DNA of 64,000 nt from an uncultured Lachnospiraceae bacterium (GTDB lineage: Bacteria > Bacillota > Clostridia > Lachnospirales > Lachnospiraceae): contig CAJUTQ010000094.1 of the NCBI GenBank assembly GCA_910589265.1, positions 62,001 to 126,000 of the forward strand, in the 5' to 3' direction. Under the pieces are notes generated by a model, which had not been told where the DNA came from, ran no database searches, and worked only from the letters and a program-made list of their open reading frames with translations. The position numbers were made by a program, and so were the translations under genes. Positions 9,132-17,605 of this stretch are shown here, piece after piece. Every line of letters starts with the position of its first letter. Position 1 is the stretch's first letter.

Positions 9132-9529
9132 TGGCAGATCAGTTTAACGGAGTGGTGGAGTCCCTTTTGAGAGGAATGGATAGTGTAATCAGCACAAAAA
9201 CCGTCATAGGAGAGGCAAAACAAGTAGGAGATACCATTATACTGCCTTTAGTAGACGTTACGTTTGGCGTTGGCGCAGGAGCCTTTAATGGGGAAAAGAA
9301 AAACAGCGGTGGTGGTGGGATGAGTGGAAAAATGACTCCCAGCGCTGTATTAGTCATCCAAAATGGGACAACTCGTCTTGTAAATATTAAAAATCAAGAC
9401 AGTATGACAAAAATTTTAGATATGGTACCAGAATTCGTTGACAAATTTACAAGAAAGAAAGAAAAGGAAACAATAAGCGATCAGGATGCTGCCAAAGCTG
9501 CTTTTGATGAGGAAGAAGAAAAACAGTAA
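9131..9529 (+). CDS. gerW: GerW family sporulation protein (YtfJ)
   Basis: The 132-residue protein follows the GerW/YtfJ pattern: VVESLLRGMDSVISTKTVIGE, then GDTIILPLVDVTFGVGAG, a Gly-rich stretch and SAVLVIQNG. In Bacillus the protein is made in the forespore and is needed for germination with certain germinants. Its coupling to DUF2953 by a one-base overlap repeats the ytfI-ytfJ order. A previously unlisted small membrane ORF follows 71 bases downstream. No forespore sigma-factor promoter could be recognised with confidence. Confidence 0.88.
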   Translation: MADQFNGVVESLLRGMDSVISTKTVIGEAKQVGDTIILPLVDVTFGVGAGAFNGEKKNSGGGGMSGKMTPSAVLVIQNGTTRLVNIKNQDSMTKILDMVPEFVDKFTRKKEKETISDQDAAKAAFDEEEEKQ

Positions 9530-9600
9530 AAGAAAAGGAACAATTTATGAATCACTGCATAGAATAACAATGGGAACATGAATTCTAGAGGTGAGCCAGT

Positions 9601-9744
9601 GTGAAAACCCGAAAAACCATTGGACTGATTCTTTTTTGTATAGCGCTGGGAATGGTCCTTATGTTGTTTATGCGCCATTCTTTTACAGGAATTGTTATTA
9701 TTGGATTTTTAATGCTTCTAGGCTATAATTTGTACTGTGATTAA
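9601..9744 (+). CDS. Small hydrophobic protein, 47 aa, two membrane segments
   Basis: A GTG-started ORF of 47 codons ends in TAA at 9742-9744. AGAGGTGAG at 9587-9595 is a good ribosome site five bases before the start. The product begins MKTRKTIG and then has two hydrophobic stretches (about residues 7-24 and 28-45) split by RHSF, with a positive-inside N-terminus. I do not recognise a family. Its place directly after gerW hints at a sporulation membrane peptide, but that is inference. It is too short for most automatic calls. Confidence 0.6.
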   Translation: MKTRKTIGLILFCIALGMVLMLFMRHSFTGIVIIGFLMLLGYNLYCD

Positions 9745-9847
9745 AATCCTGATGTAAAATACTTAGAAACTATAGGAACTAAGAGAATAATAAATGGATG
9801 ATTAGGAAAGACTTCTTTTAGGAAGAAGGAGATTTAATTAGGGCGGG

Positions 9848-10378
9848 ATGAATATGTTCGATTTAGAAGGGGCAACACAACAACAAATGTCTGAACTAAA
9901 GCTTTGGCTATTTCGGGAAAGTGTTCGAATAGAAATGGCGAAACAGGAATTGGAAGAGATTAAAAAGGGATTTGAAAAAGAAAAGAAAAATATTGTTAGA
10001 CAGTTAGAAGAGCAACATGACCGGCAAGTTTTTCAGGAAAAACAGCTTAATCGTCAAAAAGAATTATTTGAAAAGCAATGGAAAGTTTTACAAAGAGGTT
10101 TCCACGTTCTTCATGCAGACAGGCAGAAGCTGGAGAGGGACAGGCAATATTTAGAATCAGAAAAGGCGAGACAAAAGGGTATTTCAGGAGGTATGGACAA
10201 GTCTGTCAATTATGCCGTATTTTTTAGAGGGGTGAGCAGCGATGCCTCCTTGAAAAAAAGATATAGAGAATTGATGAAGATTTTTCACCCAGACAACCCT
10301 GATGGAGATACAGACGCTATTCAAAAAATTAATAAAGAATACGCTGTTTTAAAGAAAGCATTTGGTTTAGAAAATTAA
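9848..10378 (+). CDS. J-domain (DnaJ-like) protein with N-terminal coiled coil
   Basis: The 176-residue protein has a long charged coiled coil (about residues 15-110) followed by a C-terminal J domain. The J domain shows KKRYRELMKIFHPDNPDGD with the diagnostic HPD tripeptide, then an INKEYAVLKK helix. J domains stimulate DnaK ATPase activity. There is no zinc-finger or substrate domain of full DnaJ, so this is a specialised co-chaperone whose client is unknown. The start is uncertain: ATG at 9848 or at 9854, the latter six bases after a GGGCGGG sequence. A strong terminator follows the stop directly. Confidence 0.8.
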   Translation: MNMFDLEGATQQQMSELKLWLFRESVRIEMAKQELEEIKKGFEKEKKNIVRQLEEQHDRQVFQEKQLNRQKELFEKQWKVLQRGFHVLHADRQKLERDRQYLESEKARQKGISGGMDKSVNYAVFFRGVSSDASLKKRYRELMKIFHPDNPDGDTDAIQKINKEYAVLKKAFGLEN

Positions 10379-10409
10379 AAAGGGTTATCTGTAGGAGATA
10401 ACCCTTTTA
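10378..10409. terminator. Bidirectional terminator between J-domain gene and rpmB
   Basis: AAAGGGTTATCT pairs perfectly with AGATAACCCTTT around a GTAGG loop, with A-runs on the left and T-runs on the right. It can end both the J-domain transcript and the convergent rpmB transcript. Confidence 0.9.
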
Positions 10410-10432
10410 TCCCTTTGCAAAAACGGGAAGTT

Positions 10433-10618
10433 TTAAGCCCGCTCTACACGGTTGGACTTTAAACAGTTTGTACATACGTGCAGCCTTTTTTTAGCTCCAT
10501 TTACTTTACATTTCACCTGTTTTATATTTGGTTTGAAAACTCGGTTGGATTTTCTATTCGAATGACTTACGTTATTACCAAAAAGAACGCCTTTTCCACA
10601 AATATCACATTTTGCCAT
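10433..10618 (-). CDS. rpmB: 50S ribosomal protein L28
   Basis: The 61-residue protein is a standard-length L28. It begins MAKCDICGKG, includes NVSHSNRKSNR and ends with CTNCLKSNRV, so it has the zinc-binding CxxC pair at each end. It is a structural part of the large ribosomal subunit. The ribosome site GGAGGTGCAATC precedes the start on the minus strand. It diverges from yloU, the arrangement seen in Bacillus. Confidence 0.96.
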   Translation of the reverse strand: MAKCDICGKGVLFGNNVSHSNRKSNRVFKPNIKQVKCKVNGAKKRLHVCTNCLKSNRVERA

Positions 10619-10673
10619 GATTGCACCTCCTCGTCCTTGAAATAGCTGTCAAATGCAAGCTTACAACATTTGT

Positions 10674-10702
10674 ATTCTAGCAGAAATTATCAAATAATGC
10701 AA
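10674..10702 (-). promoter_or_regulatory. Promoter for rpmB
   Basis: On the minus strand TTGCAT (10702-10697) and TAGAAT (10679-10674) are separated by 17 bases, about 56 bases before the rpmB start codon. Confidence 0.75.
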
Positions 10703-10740
10703 GGGATAATATAAAAAGAGTTTAATTTCAAAATAATGAT

Positions 10741-10768
10741 TTGATTTTCAAGAAAAACAAGGTATAAT
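10741..10768 (+). promoter_or_regulatory. Promoter for yloU-yloV-recG
   Basis: TTGATT at 10741-10746 and a perfect TATAAT at 10763-10768 are spaced by 16 bases. This lies 72 bases upstream of the Asp23-family start codon and diverges from the rpmB promoter. Confidence 0.72.
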
Positions 10769-10839
10769 AATTAGGATGAACAATAGGCAACCTGTTTTGC
10801 AAGATGCCTTTATGTGAATGGAGGAACGGAGGTATATCT

Positions 10840-11196
10840 ATGAAAGGACGTATGAATACCCAATTGGGAAATATATTAATAGACCCAGAAGTCATTGCCC
10901 AATATGCTGGTTCTGTGGCAACAGAGTGTTTTGGCATTGTTGGCATGGCAGCGGTGCATGTAAAGGATGGTCTTGTTAAACTATTAAAAAAAGAAAGTGT
11001 AACAAGAGGAATTTCTGTAACGGTTTTGGATAACAGGCTTGTGCTGGATTTTCATGTTATTGTATCTTACGGAGTCAGCATCCTTGCAGTTTCTGACAAT
11101 TTAATTAGTAATGTAAAATACAAAGTCGAGAAATTCACGGGATTGGAGATAGAACAAATTAACATCTTTGTCGAAGGTGTTCGAGTGATTGATTAA
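10840..11196 (+). CDS. yloU: Asp23/Gls24 family envelope stress protein (YloU)
   Basis: The 118-residue protein shows the Asp23 pattern: GNILIDPEVIAQYAGSVATECFGIVGMA near the N-terminus and LDFHVIVSYGVSILAVSDNL further on, ending with VNIFVEGVRV-like sequence. Family members in staphylococci form a membrane-linked network that affects envelope stress, and YloU is the Bacillus counterpart. The start at 10840 follows ACGGAGG at 10826-10832. The upstream in-frame ATG at 10804 has no ribosome site. The next gene begins 13 bases later, as in the Bacillus yloU-yloV pair. Confidence 0.88.
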   Translation: MKGRMNTQLGNILIDPEVIAQYAGSVATECFGIVGMAAVHVKDGLVKLLKKESVTRGISVTVLDNRLVLDFHVIVSYGVSILAVSDNLISNVKYKVEKFTGLEIEQINIFVEGVRVID

Positions 11197-11209
11197 GGAG
11201 GATTAAGAA

Positions 11210-12901
11210 GTGGGAATGAATACAATCGATGCGAGGATGGTTGCAAAGATGTTTTTGGCCGGAGCGCAAAACTTAGAGATAAATAAAGATAGGATTAATG
11301 AGCTCAATGTATTTCCAGTTCCCGATGGAGATACAGGGACAAACATGACATTGACCATCATGGCTGCCGCCAGAGAAGTAACTGCATTGGAAGAGCTAAA
11401 TATGAATACATTGGCAAGGGCCATGTCTTCTGGTTCTTTAAGAGGTGCGAGAGGAAACTCCGGCGTTATTTTATCCCAGCTTCTAAGAGGATTTTCAAAA
11501 GTTATTAGGGATTATGAAGAAATTGATGCTGCCATTTTGGCAAATGCAATGCAAAAAGCAGTAGAGACTGCTTATAAAGCGGTTATGAAACCAAAAGAGG
11601 GAACTATTCTCACAGTGGCCAAAGGAATGGCAGATAAAACCGCCCAGTTAGTAAGTACAGTGGGGGATAATTTGGATACTATGATACAGGAAGTAATTGA
11701 GCATGGGGAATTTGTTTTAAGTCAGACTCCCGAAATGCTTCCTGTTCTAAAAGAAGCAGGCGTAGTAGACTCTGGGGGACAGGGACTGATAGAATTTCTA
11801 AAAGGAGCTTATCATGCCTTTCTTGGAAAAGAGTTAACTCTTTCTATTGAAAGGGAGCAAAGGAGTTCTTCGGACAGTAGGGAAAGAGAGATGATCACGG
11901 ACCAGGATGATTCCATCCTTTTTGGTTATTGTACAGAATTCATGATTTTGGCGGATAAGGGATTTCCCCAAAAGAGCGAATGGGACTTAAAACAATATTT
12001 GGAATCTATTGGTGATTCCATTGTTGTTGTCACGGATGAGGATATGGTAAAAGTCCATGTCCACACAAACGATCCAGGACTGGCCATACAAAAGGCTTTA
12101 ACTTATGGCGCCTTAACAAGTATGAAAATAGATAATATGCGGGAAGAGCACCAGGAAAAACTCATTCAAATGTCTCAACAAAAAAAGATAGAGAAGCCTG
12201 TTTCTTTAGAGACACAAGAGGTTAAGAAGGAAGAGGAAGCAAAAGAATATGGATTTATTGCTGTGTCGGCTGGAGAAGGCATGAATGAAATATTAACTGG
12301 TCTGGGAGTGGATTACATTATTGAAGGTGGTCAGACAATGAATCCCAGTACAGAAGATATGATGCAGGCTATTGAAAAAGTAAATGCAAAAAATATTTAT
12401 ATTTTGCCCAATAACACAAATATTATTTTAGCTGCAAATCAGACGAAAAGTCTTATAGAAGGAAAAGAGATTATTGTCATTCCTACAAAGACCATCCCTC
12501 AGGGAATTGCTGCTCTCATTCACTTTATGCCAGAACATAGTCCAAAAGAAAATGAAGATAAAATGTTAGAAGAAATAAAAAAGGTAAAAACAGGGCAGGT
12601 AACCTATGCAGTAAGGGATACAGTCATTGATGGAAAAGAAATCAAGCAGGGAAATATTATGGGAATTGGAGATCATGCCATTTTATCTGTTGGAACAATT
12701 GTAGAAAATACTGCCAGGGACATGATTAAGAAATTAGTAGACAAAGATTGTGAGCTTATTAGCATTTATTATGGAAAGGAAGTAGATGAGGAAATTGCAG
12801 AGGAATTTGCCTTTGAAATAACGGCCTCCTACCCAGAGTGTGATGTTGAACTTCATATGGGAGGACAGCCCATCTATTACTATATTATTTCTGTAGAATA
12901 A
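11210..12901 (+). CDS. fakA: DAK2-domain fatty acid kinase catalytic subunit (YloV/FakA-like)
   Basis: The 563-residue protein begins with a DAK2 kinase domain whose nucleotide site reads NVFPVPDGDTGTNMTLT and SGSLRGARGNSGVILSQ, then a middle DAK1-like region with GYCTEFMI and a C-terminal domain with NNTNIILAANQT. This is the three-part layout of FakA, which phosphorylates fatty acids held by FakB proteins. No fakB gene is seen here. The start is GTG at 11210, seven bases after AAGGAGGA (11195-11202); an ATG two codons later is an alternative. It is in one operon with yloU. Confidence 0.87.
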   Translation: MGMNTIDARMVAKMFLAGAQNLEINKDRINELNVFPVPDGDTGTNMTLTIMAAAREVTALEELNMNTLARAMSSGSLRGARGNSGVILSQLLRGFSKVIRDYEEIDAAILANAMQKAVETAYKAVMKPKEGTILTVAKGMADKTAQLVSTVGDNLDTMIQEVIEHGEFVLSQTPEMLPVLKEAGVVDSGGQGLIEFLKGAYHAFLGKELTLSIEREQRSSSDSREREMITDQDDSILFGYCTEFMILADKGFPQKSEWDLKQYLESIGDSIVVVTDEDMVKVHVHTNDPGLAIQKALTYGALTSMKIDNMREEHQEKLIQMSQQKKIEKPVSLETQEVKKEEEAKEYGFIAVSAGEGMNEILTGLGVDYIIEGGQTMNPSTEDMMQAIEKVNAKNIYILPNNTNIILAANQTKSLIEGKEIIVIPTKTIPQGIAALIHFMPEHSPKENEDKMLEEIKKVKTGQVTYAVRDTVIDGKEIKQGNIMGIGDHAILSVGTIVENTARDMIKKLVDKDCELISIYYGKEVDEEIAEEFAFEITASYPECDVELHMGGQPIYYYIISVE

Positions 12902-12909
12902 TTATAGGC

Positions 12910-12940
12910 CTGCCGCAGAAAATTTCTACTGCGGCAGTTT
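12910..12940 (+). terminator. Hairpin between yloV and recG
   Basis: CTGCCGCAG (12910-12918) pairs perfectly with CTGCGGCAG (12929-12937) and a short TTTCC follows. The weak T-run suggests partial termination, so recG may still be read from upstream. Confidence 0.6.
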
Positions 12941-13002
12941 CCTTGACATGGTTGCTCTTTTTTCCAAAGAAGATGGTTCCTTTACATATTCGGAGTAGGA
13001 TT

Positions 13003-15048
13003 ATGAATTTAGATAGCAGATTGACCCAGTTAAAAGGTATCGGTGAAAAAATAGCTGTTCTCTTTGAAAAATTAGGGATAGAAACGATAGAAGAACTCCT
13101 TGCCTATTATCCAAAAGATTATGAGACTTATGAGAAACCTGTTTTTGTGAGAGATATTAAAGAAGAAGGAATGGTCACAATAAGAGGAATTGTGGCAGCT
13201 CCTCCTATTCTAAGGCATAGTGGAAAGCTGCAAATTGTAACAGCTATTCTTCAGGATGAAACAGGTTCTATTCAGGTAAACTGGTTTCAAATGCCCTATT
13301 TAAAGAAAACATTGACTCTTGGTAAAACTTTCTATTTTCGGGGAAAAGTGCGAACGAAAAATGGATTTTGGGCAATGGAACAGCCTAAGCTCTATAAGGA
13401 GGAGCAATATATTATACTAGAAAAACAATGTCAGCCTAAATATTTGTTGACAAAGGGTATGACCGATCAAGGAATGTCAGGATGGATAGGACAGGCCCTT
13501 GAAGAAGTGTTTCTCCCAGACTATTTGGAAGAAATCAGGGAGAAGTACCATCTTCTTCCCTACGAAGAAGCAATAAAAAACATCCACTTTCCAAAAAACA
13601 AGGAAATTCTTATAAAGGCAAGAGAGAGGCTTGTATTTGACGAATTTTTTCTTTTTATTCTGGCAATGAAAAAGCTTAAGACAAGTCAAAGAGCTTCCTA
13701 TCACTCCTTTCCTATGGAAGAAAAGGTAGAGATAGAAAGATTTATGAATTGTCTTCCTTATTCTTTGACAAAGGCTCAGAAAAAGGTATGGGAAGATGTA
13801 AAAAAGGATTTACTCTCCTCCTTTGTGATGAACCGTCTCATTCAGGGAGACGTGGGCTCTGGGAAAACGGTAGTCGCTATTTTGGCTCTCCTTTTCACAT
13901 CCCTAAACGGTTATCAAGGAGCTTTCATGGTACCTACAGAAGTTTTGGCAAAACAACATTTAGAGTCTATGGAAACGTTGTTTTCCAATATTGGAATTCA
14001 AATGAAAATTGATTTATTGACAGGTTCCATGACCCAAAAAGAAAAAAAACAAGTCTATGACAATATAAAGTCAGGAAAAACAAAAATTGTTTTAGGAACC
14101 CATGCCCTTTTCCAGGAAAAGGTCGTATATAAAAACCTAGCTCTTGTTGTCACAGATGAGCAACATCGCTTTGGAGTAAGACAACGGGAGGCCTTATCTG
14201 AAAAGGGAGAGGATCCCCATGTACTTGTTATGAGTGCAACACCTATACCGAGAACTTTGGCCATTATTCTTTATGGAGATTTACATATTTCTGTCATTGA
14301 TGAATTGCCAGCCTTAAGACTGCCTATTAAAAACTGTGTGGTGGATGTGGGATTCCGGCAAAAGGCGTTTGAATTCATTATAAAAGAAGTAAAAAAGGGA
14401 AGACAGGCCTATATTATATGTCCTATGGTGGAAGCAAGCGAGGCCGTCTCTTTAGAAAATGTGCTGGATTATACAAATATGCTGAAGAAAAAACTTCCAG
14501 AGGGTATACAAATAGCTTACCTCCATGGAAAAATGAAAGCCCAGGAAAAAAATAAGGTGATGGAGGCATTTTCTTCCAATGAAATCCAAGTACTTGTTTC
14601 TACAACAGTTATTGAGGTAGGTGTCAATGTTCCCAATGCATCGGTAATGATGGTGGAAAACGCAGAGCGGTTTGGCTTAGCCCAGCTTCACCAATTAAGA
14701 GGAAGAGTGGGAAGGGGAAATCACCAGTCCTATTGTATTTTTCTTAGTGGAAACAAAAACAAAGAAACAATAGAGAGATTGGATATTTTAAATCATTCTA
14801 ACGATGGATTTTATATAGCAAAAGAAGATATGAAGAAGAGGGGGCCAGGAGAACTCTTTGGATTTCGACAAAGTGGAACTTTGGATTTTAAAATAGGAGA
14901 CATTTATTTGGATGGAGAAATTTTAAAAAAAGCATCTATGGTATCGGACATTTTGCTAAAGGAAGATCCCACATTAAAAAATCATATACTCCTTCAAAGA
15001 CGATTAGATTCCTATTCCAGAGGAAGAACGAAACATTTAAATTTATAA
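13003..15048 (+). CDS. recG: ATP-dependent DNA helicase RecG
   Basis: The 681-residue protein has the N-terminal wedge/OB domain (LTQLKGIGEK, then VTIRGIVAAPP) and a two-lobed superfamily 2 helicase. Walker A is GDVGSGKTVVA, motif II is the DEQH-type TDEQHRFGVRQR, and later motifs include MSATPIPRTLA and QLRGRVGRG. RecG remodels stalled forks and branched DNA in the cytoplasm. The start at 13003 is preferred because GGAGTAGGA is just upstream and the protein then begins with the usual LDSRLTQLKG. An in-frame ATG 20 codons earlier gives an atypical extension. It follows yloV as in Bacillus. Confidence 0.94.
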   Translation: MNLDSRLTQLKGIGEKIAVLFEKLGIETIEELLAYYPKDYETYEKPVFVRDIKEEGMVTIRGIVAAPPILRHSGKLQIVTAILQDETGSIQVNWFQMPYLKKTLTLGKTFYFRGKVRTKNGFWAMEQPKLYKEEQYIILEKQCQPKYLLTKGMTDQGMSGWIGQALEEVFLPDYLEEIREKYHLLPYEEAIKNIHFPKNKEILIKARERLVFDEFFLFILAMKKLKTSQRASYHSFPMEEKVEIERFMNCLPYSLTKAQKKVWEDVKKDLLSSFVMNRLIQGDVGSGKTVVAILALLFTSLNGYQGAFMVPTEVLAKQHLESMETLFSNIGIQMKIDLLTGSMTQKEKKQVYDNIKSGKTKIVLGTHALFQEKVVYKNLALVVTDEQHRFGVRQREALSEKGEDPHVLVMSATPIPRTLAIILYGDLHISVIDELPALRLPIKNCVVDVGFRQKAFEFIIKEVKKGRQAYIICPMVEASEAVSLENVLDYTNMLKKKLPEGIQIAYLHGKMKAQEKNKVMEAFSSNEIQVLVSTTVIEVGVNVPNASVMMVENAERFGLAQLHQLRGRVGRGNHQSYCIFLSGNKNKETIERLDILNHSNDGFYIAKEDMKKRGPGELFGFRQSGTLDFKIGDIYLDGEILKKASMVSDILLKEDPTLKNHILLQRRLDSYSRGRTKHLNL

Positions 15049-15063
15049 AGAAAGGCCATTTTT

Positions 15064-15819
15064 ATGAAAATTATCCTTTCCCCTGCTAAAAAAATGAATA
15101 TATGTAACGACTATATTAGCCCAAGCTCCTCTCCTGTATTTCTCAATGAGTCCAAAAATCTCTTGGAGTATTTGAGGAAAATGTCTTATGAGGAATTAAA
15201 AGCGTTATGGAAATGTAACGATTCCATTGCATCCTTAAATTATGAAAGAATATTGTCCATGGATTTGGAGAAAAATGTAAGTCCTGCTCTTTTATCCTAT
15301 GAAGGCATTCAATATCAATATATGGCTCCCAATGTATTTACTGATAAACAATGGGAATATGCCAAAAAACATGTTCGAATTTTATCTGGATTTTATGGGG
15401 TGTTAAAGCCTTTGGACGGGGTTGTCCCTTATCGCCTTGAGATGCAGTCAAAAATTTCTTTTGGCCAGTACAAAAGCTTGTATGCCTTTTGGGGAGATAA
15501 AATATATAAGGAGCTAAGAAAAGAGACAAGTCTTCTTTTAAACCTGGCTTCCAAAGAATATGGAAAATGTGTGGAAGAGTTTTGGGAAGAAAGTGTTCCC
15601 CTCCTTCACTGTCATTTTGGGGAAAAGATACAAGGAACGATTAAAGTAAAAGGAACGATGGCTAAAATGGCTAGGGGAGAGATGGTTCGTTTTCTTTCAG
15701 AGGAGGGTATTGAAGATAAGGAAGGCATTCCATATTTTCATCGTCTTGGTTATACCTTTTCAAAAGAAGAATCCACAAAAAATGTTTATGTTTTTTTAAA
15801 AGAAGCAAAAGGAAAGTAA
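15064..15819 (+). CDS. yaaA: Peroxide stress protein YaaA
   Basis: The 251-residue protein starts MKIILSPAKKMN, the hallmark of the YaaA/UPF0246 family, and has FYGVLKPLDGVVPYRLEMQ in its middle and the C-terminal RLGYTFSKEES. In E. coli YaaA lowers free iron during peroxide stress and binds DNA. Its detailed mechanism is not settled. It lies 15 bases after recG and four bases before a membrane protein gene, so it is probably within a longer transcript. Confidence 0.9.
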   Translation: MKIILSPAKKMNICNDYISPSSSPVFLNESKNLLEYLRKMSYEELKALWKCNDSIASLNYERILSMDLEKNVSPALLSYEGIQYQYMAPNVFTDKQWEYAKKHVRILSGFYGVLKPLDGVVPYRLEMQSKISFGQYKSLYAFWGDKIYKELRKETSLLLNLASKEYGKCVEEFWEESVPLLHCHFGEKIQGTIKVKGTMAKMARGEMVRFLSEEGIEDKEGIPYFHRLGYTFSKEESTKNVYVFLKEAKGK

Positions 15820-15823
15820 ATAT

Positions 15824-16528
15824 ATGTTTTGTAAAAGCAACAAGGTCATGGGAAATTATTTGATTTTTATTGGCATGATTCATGGGGGAATTTTTTGTCT
15901 GTGCGCTATTTTGCGTTTTGTAAAGGCAGATCCCTTTCTTCTTTCTATGCTAAGCCCTTACATAGAAATGATAATAAAAGTTTTTGTTACAGGAGCAACT
16001 GCATGGCGTATACATGCAAGAGGAGGAAATGAAGAAAAGGCGCTTTTGGCTTTATGGGGCTTTCTTTTTTTGTTTATTCAGGCCATTTACTATGTTTATA
16101 CAAACCTATATGGAAAATTAGTGACTGATTTGTTTTCCATTGTTTCCTTCCAGGAATTTCAGAAGTGGTATTCTCAAATGCACATTTTTAAATATGCGCC
16201 AATGCTTATTGGCATGATTCTTTGTCTTTTTATAACAGGTATCTTTCTCCAGAAAAAATTTCTTATCATACTTTCCCTTCTTTTAGGAGGGACTTATATT
16301 TTGTGTATTCTTTTTGATCTTACAGCTACATTCCAAATTTCCAATGAGATAAAGGCTCTTGTCATTGGAAGTGCAGTGTTATGTCATGGGATGGAGAGTG
16401 TAGGTCTGTTTTTATTAGGAATTTATTTTAAAATAATAGAAGGAAGTGAGAAGAAACATGTATTTTTCTATACCAACGAAATTGATTCAAGAAAGAAATG
16501 CAGTCAAAAAGGGGGCACAACACTTTAA
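15824..16528 (+). CDS. Hypothetical polytopic membrane protein
   Basis: The 234-residue protein has about six hydrophobic segments, with YLIFIGMIHGGIFCLCAIL near the N-terminus and LIGMILCLFITGIFL and FLIILSLLLGGTYILCIL in the middle. I recognise no family, transport motif or active site. Four bases separate it from yaaA. Its last 23 codons overlap the alcohol dehydrogenase gene in another frame by 71 bases, which is unusual because the dehydrogenase N-terminus looks fully conserved there. Either the overlap is real or the membrane protein has gained a C-terminal tail. Confidence 0.65.
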   Translation: MFCKSNKVMGNYLIFIGMIHGGIFCLCAILRFVKADPFLLSMLSPYIEMIIKVFVTGATAWRIHARGGNEEKALLALWGFLFLFIQAIYYVYTNLYGKLVTDLFSIVSFQEFQKWYSQMHIFKYAPMLIGMILCLFITGIFLQKKFLIILSLLLGGTYILCILFDLTATFQISNEIKALVIGSAVLCHGMESVGLFLLGIYFKIIEGSEKKHVFFYTNEIDSRKKCSQKGGTTL

Positions 16529-17555
16529 AGGGGTAGGCAGTCATGCGCTTCTTGTGACAGGAAAACATTCTGCTGTTGCAAGTGGAGCACAAAAAGACGT
16601 TACAGATGTACTAGATTCTCTTGGAATCCCTTATGATGTTTTTTCACAGGTGGAGGAAAATCCTAGTCTAGACACTGTGGAAAAGGGAGCTTACTTTGGG
16701 CTGGAAAAAGGAGCTGATTTTATCATTGGTATTGGAGGAGGTTCTCCTCTGGATGCATCGAAGGCCATTTCTTTGTTAATGGGTACAAAGGAAAGTACAG
16801 GGAAGGATTTATTCAACAAGGATATTCCTATGAAAGGGCTCTTTTTGATTGCTATTCCTACTACTTGTGGAACAGGTTCTGAGGTGACTCCTTATGCTAT
16901 TTTATCCCTTCATGAGCAAAAGACGAAAAAGGGAATGAGCCAGAGACTGTTTCCAAATCTAGCCTTTTTAGACGCTACATATTTAGAAAGCGCTCCGCCT
17001 TCTTTAATCCAGTATACAGCAGTGGATACTTTAGGGCATTTGCTAGAAAGCTATATAAATCCTCATGCCTCTTATTACTCAAATATGTGTGTAGAGTATG
17101 GAATGGGATTGTGGGCTAAGAAAAAGGAGCATTTATTGACAGGAGATTTTACAAAAGAAGACTATGAGCATTTTCTTACAGCTTCCTCCATGGCAGGGAT
17201 GGCCATATCCCATACAGGAACTTCCCTTCCCCATGCTATGAGCTATTATCTAACGTATGAAAAAGGGGTTCCCCATGGAAAGGCAGTAGGAACATTTTTA
17301 GCTTCTTATGTAAAGGCATGCCCAGATAAGAAATGGATTGGAAAAGTGGAAAAGATGCTTGGCTTTTCTTCCCAAGGGGAGATGAAAGACTTTATAGAAC
17401 GTATATTAGGCAGATTGTCTATTCCAGAAGTAGAAGGACTTGATTGCGCCAAGGCTCTTTTGAGTAATCATGAAAAGCTGGCCAATTGTCCCTTCCATCT
17501 TACAAAGGAGATGGCTGTATCTATGTACAAGGAATCGTTAGATTTTGTTGGTTAA
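16458..17555 (+). CDS. Iron-containing alcohol dehydrogenase family protein
   Basis: The 365-residue protein has the family N-terminus (FSIPTKLIQERNAVKKG), the cofactor loop GIGGGSPLDASKAI, and the C-terminal metal-site region AVDTLGHLLES, SLPHAMSYYL and PHGKAVGTF, so the Asp and three His ligands appear present. Members reduce aldehydes or oxidise alcohols with NAD(P) in the cytoplasm. The substrate is not predictable. ATG at 16458 is preferred over GTG at 16446. It starts inside the preceding membrane protein gene, overlapping 71 bases in a different frame. Confidence 0.85.
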   Translation: MYFSIPTKLIQERNAVKKGAQHFKGVGSHALLVTGKHSAVASGAQKDVTDVLDSLGIPYDVFSQVEENPSLDTVEKGAYFGLEKGADFIIGIGGGSPLDASKAISLLMGTKESTGKDLFNKDIPMKGLFLIAIPTTCGTGSEVTPYAILSLHEQKTKKGMSQRLFPNLAFLDATYLESAPPSLIQYTAVDTLGHLLESYINPHASYYSNMCVEYGMGLWAKKKEHLLTGDFTKEDYEHFLTASSMAGMAISHTGTSLPHAMSYYLTYEKGVPHGKAVGTFLASYVKACPDKKWIGKVEKMLGFSSQGEMKDFIERILGRLSIPEVEGLDCAKALLSNHEKLANCPFHLTKEMAVSMYKESLDFVG

Positions 17556-17605
17556 AGCCAAACGGGCGTAGAGTGTTTATATTAAGGGAAAGGATGGAAG
17601 GATCC

